Part shown: in pieces, positions 47,029 to 58,231 of the stretch
Numbering within the stretch: the stretch's first letter is position 1
Layout of the letters: the number at the start of each line of letters is the position of its first letter
From: Populus alba
Lineage: Eukaryota; Streptophyta; Magnoliopsida; Malpighiales; Salicaceae
Length of the DNA: 64,000 bases
Direction: 5' to 3'
Assembly (NCBI RefSeq): GCF_005239225.2
Contig: NC_133294.1
Location: 19,357,631-19,421,630, forward strand
Program-made: the position numbers and the translations under genes
The notes under the pieces: model-generated
The model's input: only the letters and a program-made list of their open reading frames with translations
Databases searched by the model: none
Told to the model about the DNA's origin: nothing

Positions 47029-48733
47029 TCATACATTGGGTGCATCATTGGTCGCTTCAGTGAATGCGGCAGAAAGATATTCTGCAAGGGTTTGTCCAGA
47101 AGTGGACTTGTTAGAAGACTCTGAAATTCTTGGTTTCTTCCCGCTAATTGATTTTGGAAGCCAGGAATTTGAAGAGACAGGTCCATTCAAATTATTCCCC
47201 GGAACATCTAGTCCTCTCCACAAAACAGGTTTTAGATGCTGCCATGGGTCTTCAACCATAGAGTTATCATAAAAACATTCTGGCTCCTGTGTTTCATTCA
47301 GTGCAAAGCCACGAGAACGAAAGCCTCGCCCTCTTCCACCACTCTGTCCAAGACCTGAACTGCTATCCCAGTATCCCTGGCCTCTTCCTGAACTAGCTGG
47401 ACTCCTTCCATAACCTGAAACAGTCGATGGCCTGCTCCCTACTGGTCCAAAGCCAGGATTCCCTTGATGAATGGGATATGGTCTGGAAATTCCTCTGTAA
47501 GGAGTAGAGCTATGATAGCTTGCTGGGCCACCTGGTCCATTCCACATTTCAGGAGTTCCTTGATTCATGGTAAAAGGTCTAGCAAAATTGCTTGGGGTTC
47601 TATAGAAAGCAGCATTGTGATACGGTCCTTGCCCTGGATACATTCTCTGATTGGGTGAATAATTGCTTTGCATTTGATTCGCAGGTGAATAATTGCTTTG
47701 CATTTGATAAGCAGAAGAGGGGGCCACTTCAGGGTTCCTTTGACCTTCCAAGAAAAAAAGAGATAATCACAAAGTTCTAAAGATTGTCTACCACCCTATA
47801 GAGCAACAGGGTATAAACCATTTTGTTTTATTTTTAATATCACCATCAGCAAAAAATTAAGGAAAAAAACTATCATCCATGCACGACAAAACATTTTACT
47901 ACATGAGCTTAGGGCAATTGCCCAAAAAATTCCATCCACGTACAACATTTCAGAATGATTCCAGGCAGCCAAGTTCTCAACTCAACCACAAGCTAGCAAT
48001 AATGATCTACTAAAATATTACACACCGCAAAATAACACTCCCACCCCTGCTCCCCAAAGCCGCTTAGCCACGCTTGGCAACATTCGATTGAATGCCCCTT
48101 GAGCTGAAGGCGGCCAAGAGTTAGTTGATCTCTATTTAATATCTCTAAAGCTCCATATGACATCTATAGTATATACAGAAAGTGGAAAGCACCAAGAAAA
48201 TTGCAATATGCTTATAGGAAAAATAACACCCTTTACATTGAACAAGTTATCTTACTTGAGTAGTTAATTTTTTCATCATTCTGTACTCCAGAAAAAATCA
48301 CAACATGTTACATCACCATGATCCTTTATTTGCTAACATTCCAAACAACAAAAATCAAACATGAATTGATTCCATAGAAACTTTAGAAAAAAATAAGCTG
48401 TTCAAGCAGTATCCTACCTGGACGGGGAGAAGAAAACTGCGGCATGGAAGAAATATTATTTGGAGGTGTAAGACTTCGTGCAACCTGGTTAGCAGTAGCA
48501 GTCCTCTTTCGGTCGGCAGAAAATGCTGCTGAAGGGTCTGTATAAAAATCAAACCTTGGAGTCGCACTCAACTCCTCAAGTGCCGGCTGAGTTGCAGGGT
48601 TCTCAAGAAGCGGATTAGCAAGCAAACCTGGCACAGCAGAAGTTTCAACATTATCATTACAAGTTTCAGCCTGTGCAGAAGCTACCGCGCGCATTGCTTT
48701 CAATCTTTCACTTCTTTTTTCTGCATCCTCCAT
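47029..48733 (-). CDS. SIC: SICKLE-like proline-rich nuclear protein, 343 aa
   Basis: In Arabidopsis SICKLE is a nuclear proline-rich protein needed for normal miRNA accumulation and for splicing/lariat turnover; it is reported to co-localise with HYL1. Coding exons 48418-48733 and 47029-47744 (phase-1 GT-AG intron) sum to 1032 nt, 343 codons plus TGA, close to the Arabidopsis length that I recall (~320). Seen: conserved N-terminus MEDAEKRSERLKAMR, the RFDFYTDPSAAFSA block (~58-71), a long Pro/Gly/Ser/Tyr/Asn-rich low-complexity middle with duplicated MQSNYSP, an RG-rich stretch (GGRGRGFRSRGF), and a conserved-looking C-terminus with DPWQHLKPVLWRG. A 5' UTR intron (48739-48958) is suggested by a CAG|GTATTT donor and a CTTAG acceptor 6 nt before the ATG. 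The gene is divergent to HYL1. Identity rests on the N-terminal and FDFYTDP motifs. Confidence 0.82.
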
Positions 48734-48738
48734 TTAAC

Positions 48739-48958
48739 CTAAGAGAATAAACATCCAACTGGTTATAGTTATTAGTTGACAATTTAATCCCAGATTCTTA
48801 AAACCCCAAAACAATCCATTAACCATGCAGTATCACAGATTTCATACAGAAATAACGCTTATAAATAAATGGCATGAAATCAAAACATGAAAAATTAATC
48901 TCAAACACAACAAGAAGGGAGAAAAAGAGAGGATATCTTCAATTAAATATAAAAATAC
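48739..48958 (-). other. candidate 5'-UTR intron of SICKLE
   Basis: Donor GTATTTTT at 48958 after CAG and acceptor TTCTCTTAG ending at 48739. The intron is AT-rich relative to the putative leader exon at 48959-49100. Confidence 0.5.
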
Positions 48959-48988
48959 CTGAAATCGAGTGTCCTTTCTTCTAATTAT

Positions 48989-49260
48989 AAACCCTAATGA
49001 GAAATTGCAGTTTTAGATAGCAAGCAAAATCTTGAAGAGGCAGAGACAGCAGAATCTTGAACGCTCTCGTCTTTGGTTAAAAGCCAGCGGGTTTTGTGAC
49101 TTTTGTCTTCTCGGTTGAAGACGCCGGGGTTGTTAAATACCTGTTCGGTTGAAATGGATCTGGAAGCCCAATCTAGTTTATAAACGGGCCTTTGTATTCT
49201 AATAGGATAACTGGTCCCCCAAATTGGAGTTTTAGTTGGCCGGGCCCATTTGTGACTATC
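48989..49260. promoter_or_regulatory. shared SICKLE-HYL1 promoter elements
   Basis: A telo-box AAACCCTAA lies at 48989-48997. Site-II/TCP-like elements are at 49166-49170 (GCCCA), 49186-49190 (GGGCC) and 49242-49248 (GGGCCCA). Such motifs are typical of constitutively active, often bidirectional plant promoters. The interval between the two start codons is 902 bp. Confidence 0.45.
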
Positions 49261-49324
49261 TATGGTTTGAGATTGATTTTGTCGAAAAATATATCTGCGA
49301 AAACCTCGAATCCATTTGTAATAA

Positions 49325-49442
49325 GAAATTTGTAATTTATTATTGTTTTTAAAAGTATTTTTTATTTAAAAATATATTAAATAATATTTTTATTTTTATA
49401 TAAAAAAAATTAAAAGTAGTTTTTGAAAGCAAAACAAACACA
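49325..49442 (+). repeat. AT-rich MITE-like repeat in the SICKLE-HYL1 promoter
   Basis: Contains TATTTTTTATTTAAAAATAT then ATTAAATAATATTTTTATTT and ends AAAACAAACACACAC; the ACACATCA half is deleted. Confidence 0.6.
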
Positions 49443-49635
49443 CACTGAAATAACAATGCACGCGAGTGAGTTTCCGCGAAAAAATAAGGTCCAGTCTCTC
49501 TGTCTCACACCGCCACTTGTTTTGCCGTCGACAAAGTAAAAGGCAACGAAATCATCGTTTGATCAAGCTTATTATCATCGCACTTTTCTTGCAACCTTCT
49601 GGAGACCAAAGAGAGCGAACAAGTAGATCATAACC

Positions 49636-51635
49636 ATGCTCACCAACGAAGGATTCTCAGGTATATATCATACAATATTTTCTAAAGCTCTTGGTTTTGT
49701 TTTAGATCTCTGTTTGTGTACGAGGGCTACTATTTTAATATGATGATTGCTGAATTCCCCATTTGTTATTTGCATTTCTTCTTTTTGTATTTTCCTTACT
49801 TAAGTAAAAATAAAACGTAGATAATAGTTAGATGCAATTTTGGAAAGAATTTCCTTAATCTTTTTTAATTAAATAAATAAAATTTTAATTATACTATTCT
49901 TGAGGAAGAGCATTGGCTGCTTGAGTTATTTTAACATCGCGAAGACTCACGAATCGGTTGAACGGATTGGAGTAGTATTGATAAATTAAGGTGGAAACAA
50001 ATGGGTGCCTTGTTAGAAAAATGATTTGCTTAGTGATACTTGTCACTGAATGTGAGAGACAGACTCTTATTTGTTTTGTCATCTATCTTTCAGGTGTATC
50101 GAATTGCTATGTGTTCAAGAGTCGATTGCAGGAGTATGCACAAAAGGCTGGCTTGCCTACTCCTGTATATGAGACAATCAAAGAAGGCCCTTCCCACGAG
50201 CCATCCTTCAGGTCCACTGTGATTTGGAAGGATGTAAGATATGATTCTTTACCTGGCTTTTTCAATCGAAAGGCGGCAGAGCAATCCGCTGCCGAGGTTG
50301 CTCTTGTGGAGTTGGCTAAAGCTGGTGAAATTAATGAATCCACTTCTCAACCTGTTGTGAGTTTAGCCTCTACCATATAATGAAAGTTCTAACTTCATTT
50401 TGGTTCCATAATGCTGTGTCGAGTCTGATATAACGCAAAAGGTCATTGCTTTGCTTCACTTTTTATCTCTGCATTTCATGTTATAAAGATATTCGGAGTT
50501 TTGGACGTTAGATTTGAAGTTATGTTAAATATGCTTCTCCTTTACTACTTGTTATATTTGTTGCATAAAAGGCCATGGCTGGACTTTTTGGAAGCCACAA
50601 AATGCCCTAGCAGCTTCCATGTAGCTAAATATTAGTGTAATCATTGTCACTTCAAGTTGTTACTTTTGTGCCTTCTGATTTTGGAGTGGACTTGATCCTT
50701 GAGTGTTAAGGCTTGTTGGCATCCATAACTGCTCCTGTCTAATCGATGAAGTTGCAGGTTTTCATGTGTAATGTGAGGTGGTCATTACTGCTGCACTTGA
50801 ACTATTCGTAGTGTTCTCAGGTATTTTTCTCCCACCTGACCTTCATTGTTTTTCTCTTCAGCATGAAACAGGATTGTGCAAGAATCTACTTCAGGAGTAT
50901 GCTCAAAAGATGAATTATGCAATCCCATTATATGAGTGCCAAAAGGATGAAACACCTGGAAGAGGACTTGTTTTTAAATGCACCGTTGAGATTGGGGGGA
51001 TTCGGTATATTGGAGCATCAACTAAAACAAAAAAGGAAGCAGAGATCAAAGCTGCTAGAACTGCTTTGTTAGCAATCCAATCGAGTGGATCTGAAAAACA
51101 AAGTGGCAGCTCTCAATTGACGGTAATTCCTTGCAGAAAGAGGGGAGTTGAGGCTAGTTTTCAAGAGGAGGCGGAAAATGTTCCCAGGCCAAAGAAGGCT
51201 CGGTTTAAAAAGAAAATGTTGAAAAAGAAACTCTCTAGGGACAGGATAAACAATGCTCAATGTGAACTCACTGAAAAATTGAATATGGTAAATGGTCAAT
51301 CAGGATCAGAAGCAGACCAAACAGATAAATCTGCCATCCGAGGAGCAAATTGCAAACTTTTAACAATGGAAACGACTTTCCAGGATGGGAAGTCAGACAC
51401 CAACTTGAATGAGAGAGAAACATTTGATAATGAAGGGATTTTGACTTCCTATGATGCTGGTAATCCTGAAAGTGTACAGTTGGCATCTCCAAATTTTAAT
51501 CAAAGCAATCATGGGATTGGTGCTGAAATATCAGCCAAATCTAATGCAGGCACAGGTAAGGTTACTGGAATTATAGAGGTGGCTTCAATGGCAAACAATT
51601 CTGTCCTCGCTCCGATAGGGACTTCAAACGCTTAA
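49636..51635 (+). CDS. HYL1: HYL1/DRB1 double-stranded RNA-binding protein, 353 aa
   Basis: Partner of DCL1 and SERRATE in nuclear dicing bodies; it binds pri-miRNA hairpins and ensures accurate cleavage. Exons 49636-49660, 50094-50356 and 50862-51635 sum to 1062 nt (353 codons plus TAA), with GT-AG introns. The 25-nt first exon encodes MLTNEGFS and joins in phase to GVSNCYVFKSRLQEYAQK. dsRBD1 spans ~13-82 (KSRLQEYAQK, SFRSTV, FFNRKAAEQSAAEVAL) and dsRBD2 ~97-166 (HETGLCKNLLQEYAQKMNYA, FKCTVEIGGI, KKEAEIKAARTALLAI). The exon 2/3 join QPV|HETGLC is as in Arabidopsis. A basic cluster KKARFKKKMLKKK (~200-220) is the likely NLS. The acidic/Ser-rich tail lacks the 28-residue repeats of the Arabidopsis protein. 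A GT donor at 51556 (ACAG|GTAAGG) and an in-frame exon-like piece at 51900-51958 suggest an alternative 3' end. Confidence 0.93.
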
Positions 51636-52044
51636 AACCCTTAGAGAGAGAATTGCAATTGGTGCGGGGCAAGGGTAGGGCTTACTGGAAATAGATTAAG
51701 GTTTGGTTGCAGTTGTCTGGATTTGGTATTCTGAGATGATGGGGGTGGAGGCGCTGAGAGTTTCTATAGATTAACATTATGAGAATTTCAAGTCATCGGC
51801 TGAGTAAGTTGTCCTAAAACATTGGCTTAGAGAGGTGAACTCTGTTAACAATATTTGGCATGCATCCTTTCTACTGCTCCATCTGTGTGCGTTTACAGGC
51901 GTTGGCATCTTTGAAGCGGCGGTGGGAGATTATATGAAGCATTTGTACCCTCACCAGGTATCTGCATTTAAAACTACTTTGATCAGCTCCTCTATATAAG
52001 TATTGTTTTGGTAATGCAATTGTCAATGGTAGTTGATGAGGATG
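51636..52044. other. HYL1 3' flank with possible alternative exon
   Basis: Likely 3' UTR, then an exon-like piece 51900-51958 between TTTACAG and GTATCT that continues the frame from a donor at 51556 (GVGIFEAAVGDYMKHLYPHQ). Confidence 0.35.
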
Positions 52045-52290
52045 CATTTCTAATGGTGCGGTGTGTGTTTTTGCAATGAGTTGTGCTTTGTGGAATTTCG
52101 AAACAGGGATTCGTTGAGCATGCATTCACTCGTGCTAGTAAAATTCCAAGCAACTGTAAACATTTCTAATGGTGCGGTGTGTATTATTGCAATGAGTTGT
52201 GCTTTGTGGGCTTGAATCTCTTTCACTAAATTCCTTCCAAGCCCAAAGTGGGCTTGAATCTCTTCCACTAAATTCCTTCCGGGCCCAATA
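52045..52290. repeat. nested short tandem duplications
   Basis: CATTTCTAATGGTGCGGTGT...GAGTTGTGCTTTGTGG occurs at 52045 and again at 52161 (116 bp apart). GGGCTTGAATCTCTTYCACT...CCTTCC occurs at 52208 and 52250 (42 bp apart). Confidence 0.8.
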
Positions 52291-53456
52291 AAATATAATA
52301 TGATAATAGCACCTGTAAACAGGCCTGATAAGGCAAGGATAAATGCGGCTCTGTTGATGTTACTTCTTTAGAGGCCACCACCCAATTGAATAGCGGATCG
52401 GATAAAATATATATAATGAATGTCCATTGCCGCATTAAACTCTTTGTCCGGGGCACCGAAATTGGTCCTGCCCGGCCAGTTAACTTGGATGTCCGGATCC
52501 AATTCTTTATGATCGGGAAACAGCTGATTTGATGTGAATTAATTAATTTATTAAGTTTAAATACAACCTAGCTAAAACTTGGTTTTATATTAAGAATAAA
52601 AATATTTCAAGAAGCCGCATTTTAACCCTTTTTTAATATAATAAAACGACGTTGACACTGTGTTTGATCGACTTGGTTGTGCTTAATAATGTCTTTTTAA
52701 AATCTATTTATTATTTAATTATATAATAATAAAAAGCTTCATGCACAAGAAAGCTACAAAATAATTAAAAAAAAAATCATTGTGATATGTAGCATAAAAA
52801 AATTGTTTTATAATGTTATATAAAAATGCATAACCTTAATCGAAAAGAAACAAAAAATAAAATTCTATTTAATCAAATAATATCCATACAAAATTTAGAG
52901 GTCGAATAAATTTTTAAAAAATCATTAAGGGTGGAATAAAAAGAGTACTTGCCAATATAATTAAAAAAAAAAAAAAAGGACCATGATCCCAGTATTAAAA
53001 AGATCTAGAAAACTCCATAAAATAAAACAAATAACAAGTTAAATCCTTTATTCAGCGCAATATATGCAATAATGAAATTAAAAGGAAAAGGGTTTACATG
53101 AAACAAATGAACAAAATTACAAGGAACAACAAAATAAATACTATTGTAATACAGAGTATTTTCCCTTAGTAGCAACCGCGAGCACAGTAAATATAAAGGA
53201 ATCACCAGTGCTCTTTCTAGAAGCTTAGCATAGCACCCGTCCCTGTATACAAGATCAAAAGACCGAGTGAGAAGTTTGCTAGTCACGCGTCAACATACTT
53301 TTGGATTGAGAGTGGGAAGCCTCTTCGGTCCAGACCAGAAATGGACAAACCTTGGAATAAGGGCTCACACCTCCTCCTGAACTATATTCAACGGCCACCT
53401 TGTGAGATATTTAAATCAAATAGATAAGTTGTGTTCTAGAATCAGGAGACGATAAA
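52291..53456. other. intergenic DNA, no gene
   Basis: AT-rich from 52540 to 53000. The 93-codon minus frame at 53005-53286 has no domain. Confidence 0.35.
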
Positions 53457-53498
53457 CCACCCACCACCCACCACCCACCACCCACCACCCACCACCCA
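53457..53498. repeat. (CCACCCA)6 minisatellite
   Basis: Six uninterrupted 7-bp units, strongly C-rich on the plus strand and G-rich (TGGGTGG) on the minus strand. Confidence 0.9.
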
Positions 53499-56400
53499 AA
53501 GGAGAATGAAGAATAGTCAACTTTGAAGTCTTGCAAGGGACGTTATCAACTCTCCTTTTTTTGTTTGAAATTCTCAAGGATTGTCTATTCATTCGTCTAA
53601 TAATTTTCGATAAATTTCAGTGTTTTCAAAATTAAAAGAAGGGTACATGGAAAAACTCTCCAGACTTTTGATTGGAAAATTATTTTGGTGAGTTTAACAC
53701 TAGTTTACTGGGGTATTACGGTTTTTTTACCAGGCTTATTTATCACTATCAAATAAATTGAGAATAAATATTTTTTTTTCTCATTTTAATTGTAAAATGA
53801 AACGATCAAAATGTTCTTGAAAATAAAAAAAATTAAACTTCATGTCAAGAGGTATTTTCATATATTTACAATCGTTGTTTTGTTATTATAAATTAAGGTG
53901 AATAGCAATTTAATATTTGATCAAATATAAAAATAATAAAAAATTAAAATACAGAGTAAAACAATAAAAATACGCTTAAACTAGCAAAATTTAAACATGA
54001 GGTCAACATGCATTTTCAGCTTTTCACAATGGGTTTTTTTTTTGTTGTAATTACATAGTCAGCTCATGGGAAATTTCATGTTTGGCTAAATAAAAAATTA
54101 AAATAAAAGGTGGGCGAGGTGTACAACATCTAAAAATACCCTTTTGTCGTGTTGTCGGAATCGCCACCATATCATCTTCTAGTTGGTGTGGCGCGTGTTG
54201 GCATTGATAGTCCGGTTTGTCACCGATAGATCTTTTCTTTTCTTTTCTTTTCTCTTTTCTCCTCAAAATATTACAACTTGACTCTCTTTGTTGCTAGTAT
54301 TTCAACTTTTGTCCTTATTCTTTTAATTTCTAATTTTTGTTCTTGACCTTTTTATAGAAGATTCATTTGTTTTTAATTTCATCCTTCAATCATAATTTAT
54401 ATAGAATTTTTCATTTTGATCCACATTCTTTTTTTTTTCTTAGCCCTTTTATAAAAGTTTTATCGATTTTTAATTTTATCATTCAATTCAAATTGATTGT
54501 ATTATATTTTCTAATTTGAACTTTGTTGTTTTGATTTCTAAATTTTTTCTTAGTTCTTTTGTAAAAGTTATTATTCTTTTCAATTTATACTTCAATCAAA
54601 ACTTTGTTTTTATTTTTATGTCTTTTTCTGATTCTTATTCTTTTGATTTTTTTAGTTTGTTTACTAAATTGATTTTTCTTTTCAATTTCACATTCTAATC
54701 AAATAAAAAATTTATTTTTAAATTTTAATATTTATTCTTTTAATTGCTATTTTTTAATCATTTTGCATAATTGAGATTCCTTTTTCAATTTTATTTTACT
54801 ATATTTGATTGATTGAAAATTAAACTCTATGTTTTTTTCATATGAGGCGCTTAGAGTCTAATAACCTAGGTAACAAGTTTGAAAAGTTATGCATGTTTGA
54901 TAGGATATTTTAGGTTGACTCAGCATTTATTAACAGGGTTACAAGTTTGTCATGTTAATTTAGGTTGACAAATATTGATTTTTTATGTTATTTTTTACTC
55001 CATTTCGTTCTTCCATATTTAATGGGCTATGAATCCAAGTACTATCTTTTCCTTTTTTTTTTTTTAATTGAATTAGAACCAGTTTCTTCACTTTCAGACG
55101 GATTTGTAATCTGAGTCATATTTTTCTTTCAAAAAAAAACACGTGACAACTAAATAATATTTTTTGCATAAAAAAATAGTTCAGCCTCACGGTGAAGGAC
55201 AATCATCAAGGCTAGTTATAATACCAAATTATAAATAAAGAAATTAAGATTTTTAAATATATTAGATTATATTTAACTTATTTTTTTATGAAATAGTCAA
55301 ATATTCAAAAAATATCTTTGAATTTATTCTAGTATTATCAAATATAAAAGAATAATTCACATCCAAAAAAAATCTATTTAAAAAAAAAAGAAGCTATTTT
55401 TCAAGTAAACAATCAGGATCTTAGTTTTTTTTTTTTTTTTATGTTACAAAATAACATGTTTAGGTGAACTAATGTTTTTTTTTATATGAACAATTTTAAA
55501 ACTAAAATAGTTTTCTTAAAACAATAAAAACTAATTGTTATATTTTGTTTTTTGTTTTTTATACTGACAACAAAACTATTACAATACCATCAAAACCACC
55601 ACTAGAACTGTTCACTAATATATTATAATTTTTTTTATTATTATTATTATAAGATTATTATTATTATCATAACTATTACAAATATTATTTTTATCATCGC
55701 TTGTATACCACCTTCTCTTATTTTAAATTATCGTCATTATTATTTACCGTGCAATCACCATCATCATTAACCTATAGTATTTTACAAATATATTTAAACA
55801 ATTATATAAATTTGATATCATTATAACCATTATTATAACTATTATCTTCATTATTACGTTATATCAACCATTACTGTATTGTTATTATTACTAGTATAAT
55901 TACTATACCGCTACCATGATCACCCTTCTACAATCATAATTAAACAAAATGTGTTGTATCATTAGTTTTATATTTCAACTAATACTATATTTTTAAATTA
56001 AATAAAAATGTATATAAAAACATTTTATTCATGTATTTTTGTTAAAAAATAAAGAAATAAAAAAAATCATAAAAATAAAATAGTTTCCTTTTTGTTTTAT
56101 ACAAGCCAAAAAAACAAGAGAAGATGATACCAAGTACCCCTTTCGATGTCGATTTAGGATTTTCTGCAAGATAATTAGACTGTTACTATTATTATCTATG
56201 AATAAAAATAAGTTGAATGTTTGCCGTTAATCCCATACGAACCAAACCATTTTATGCGATAAACCATTTCACAAATCAGTAAGATTGTTTTTTTTTTCTA
56301 CAATATTTGCTTGTAATTTAGTAGAACTTAAAAGAAAGAAAGAAAATATTATTTGAGGTTTGAGGTAACCACAGGATACAAGGGCTAAAGGAAAAGCTAC

Positions 56401-56671
56401 TCTTGCTCAATTGGATTGTGCATCTGAAACCTTTACCACTTATTCTAAAAATATTCAAATGGTCAGCATCTGCCCAAGATTACAATAATCTGTTGTTCAA
56501 GTCTTGGATCGGAATTGTAGAATTCACAAAAAGAGGGAGGGAGGGGGGCATATCTCCTCGTTTTCATGTTACTGAATCAACTCCCCTTTTCATTTGAAGA
56601 GAAAAAAGAAAAAGAAAATACAATACTAAAGGTTTTTGCAAGAAATCAAAATCAAGAAAGACCAAAAGCCG
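53499..56671. other. AT-rich intergenic DNA, no gene
   Basis: 54290-54800 is T-rich with repeated phrases (TTTTAATTTC, TTCAATTT, CTTTTGTAAAAG) and may be an old tandem or dispersed repeat. 55620-55950 is rich in ATT/ATC triplets. TTTTCTTTTC pentamers occur at about 54231-54255. No coding frame is supported. Confidence 0.4.
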
Positions 56672-57310
56672 TTAAGAACGCAGGAGGTCCAATTTCTCTT
56701 TCGCCGAAGCCAACTCAGGCTGCAACCTCAAAGCCTCCTCATAAGCCTCTTTAGCTTCCTCTATCATTTTCTTTGCCTCGTAACACTCACCTAACAAACA
56801 AAACGCTTTCGCATTATCCTTATTCAACTTAACTGCCTCGGTCAAATCCTCAATCGCCGGTTCAACTCGTCCGCGCCGATTCATCCCCATCGCCAATTCA
56901 GCCCTCTTAAACAACGCATCCCCTTTCTCGCTCGCGCTTAACGACTTAACCGCCAGCGGCGACAGAGCCACGTTTATCGATTCCAGAGCTGATGTTCTGA
57001 ACCCTTGCAGATCGAGAGATAAGGCTTTTAAGATGTGAGAAGCGGCGTCTTTGGGGTCGAGAGAGATGGCTTTGTTGGCTTCGTCTTCAGCTTGTTTGGC
57101 TAAGGAGGTAGCTGTGGACCGAGAGTTGGAGGGCGATCTGGCTTGAGCGATAAGCTGGGCGCCAAGAACGAAGTGGCGTTTAGCTTGGAGATCGGCGCGG
57201 TTACGGTAACGGAGTTTGGAGAGGAATTTTTGAGGGATGTTATGCATAGCTAGAAACATGAAAACTCCCAACAGCATCAGACCTGCTTGTAGCAGAAGAT
57301 CGAATATCAT
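56672..57310 (-). CDS. small membrane-anchored TPR protein, 212 aa
   Basis: Single-exon gene; ATG at 57310 chosen over an in-frame ATG 46 codons upstream. The extra N-terminus is basic, Gln/Pro-rich leader-like sequence, while MIFDLLLQAGLMLLGVFMFL is the start that I expect for this plant family. Seen: hydrophobic segment ~5-23 (probable membrane anchor or uncleaved signal), a basic patch (KFLSKLRYRNRADLQAKRH), then helical TPR repeats: SLAKQAEDEANKAISLDPKD (~86-105), DALFKRAELAMG...AIEDLTEAVKLNKDN and AKAFCLLGECYEAKKMIEEA...ALRLQPE in the C-terminal half. TPRs form protein-binding superhelices. The family is annotated only as TPR-like superfamily protein in plants and no specific function is assigned. 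There is no intron or damage. Confidence 0.85.
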   Translation of the reverse strand: MIFDLLLQAGLMLLGVFMFLAMHNIPQKFLSKLRYRNRADLQAKRHFVLGAQLIAQARSPSNSRSTATSLAKQAEDEANKAISLDPKDAASHILKALSLDLQGFRTSALESINVALSPLAVKSLSASEKGDALFKRAELAMGMNRRGRVEPAIEDLTEAVKLNKDNAKAFCLLGECYEAKKMIEEAKEAYEEALRLQPELASAKEKLDLLRS

Positions 57311-57597
57311 TTTTCTTTTCTTTTTTCTCTGTTTTTGCGTGATTTTTTCTTCTTTAGGGTGGGGGGGGATATGTTTTTGGAGAGGGAAGGGGATGAGAAG
57401 TTGTTGGGATAATAAGGACCGTTGCGTTCGTAGATTGATCGTCGGCAAATGAATACAGCCGCCCTTCTCTCTGCTTTATTATTGACCTATGACGATTAGC
57501 TTTAAATTGACCATTGCCGTTGTCTATTTCGGCTCCTTGTGGATTTGTCAGATATTATGCTGGTCTGAGGAAAATAGGAAAGGAGGGTTGATTTAAA

Positions 57598-57745
57598 ATG
57601 CGGTAAAAGTTATTTTTAAAGTATTTTTTTATTTATAAATACATTAAAATAATATTTTTTTATTTTTTAAAATTTATTTTTGATATCATTATATCAAAAA
57701 AATTTAAAAATATAAATAAATAAAATTTTAAATTTTTATCAATCT
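57598..57745 (+). repeat. AT-rich MITE-like repeat, truncated
   Basis: Contains TTATTTATAAATACATTAAA and GATATCATTATATCAAAAAA; it lies about 290 bp upstream of the TPR gene start. Confidence 0.6.
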
Positions 57746-57951
57746 CTACTCGGGCTGCACTTCTTAATAGAAGTTAAAGGTGTTTTAAACTTAAAACACA
57801 ACTATTGTTGAGAATACAAATATATTGTTATTGAACATGATGGTTATTCTAAAAACCATGTCTCTCAATTTAATTAACATGCATGAAAAGTTAACCCAAA
57901 ATTTTATGAAGATTCAATAATAATAAAATGAGATTCAAGTTCCAATGATCA

Positions 57952-58231
57952 AGAAATAATAGGTTATTGAGAATACACTGAGGCTCTATTTTTGACACAT
58001 TCAATAACATTAGAAAGATCTTCATGAGATGATTCTAACCACATTTTAAAATACCTATAAACATGATTGTAATTTGTTAGGAGTTTTGTTCGAGAAAAAT
58101 TTAGAGTTAATTACGATCTCATTTGATGTTCTTTCAAGGTGGGGTTAGAATTATCTCGTTGAAATCTTTCCAACGGTACTGAATGTGTCGAAAATGTAGT
58201 CTCAATATGTCTCTAGTAACCCATTCTTTCT
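57952..58231. repeat. long inverted repeat (~90-bp arms), MITE-like
   Basis: The left arm 57952-58045 and the reverse complement of 58136-58231 align along their length (shared GACACATTCA, GAAAGAT, GATTCTAACC/AATTCTAACC, GAGATAATT), at roughly 75-80% identity by eye. The ~90-bp centre is unrelated. The structure would fold into a long imperfect hairpin. Confidence 0.65.

Noticed and set aside
51069..51492. Minus-strand frames inside HYL1 exon 3
   Set aside because: Antisense shadows of the HYL1 coding exon.
57311..57448. 46-codon N-terminal extension of the TPR protein
   Set aside because: The extension is basic leader-like sequence. The downstream Met gives the family-like hydrophobic N-terminus.
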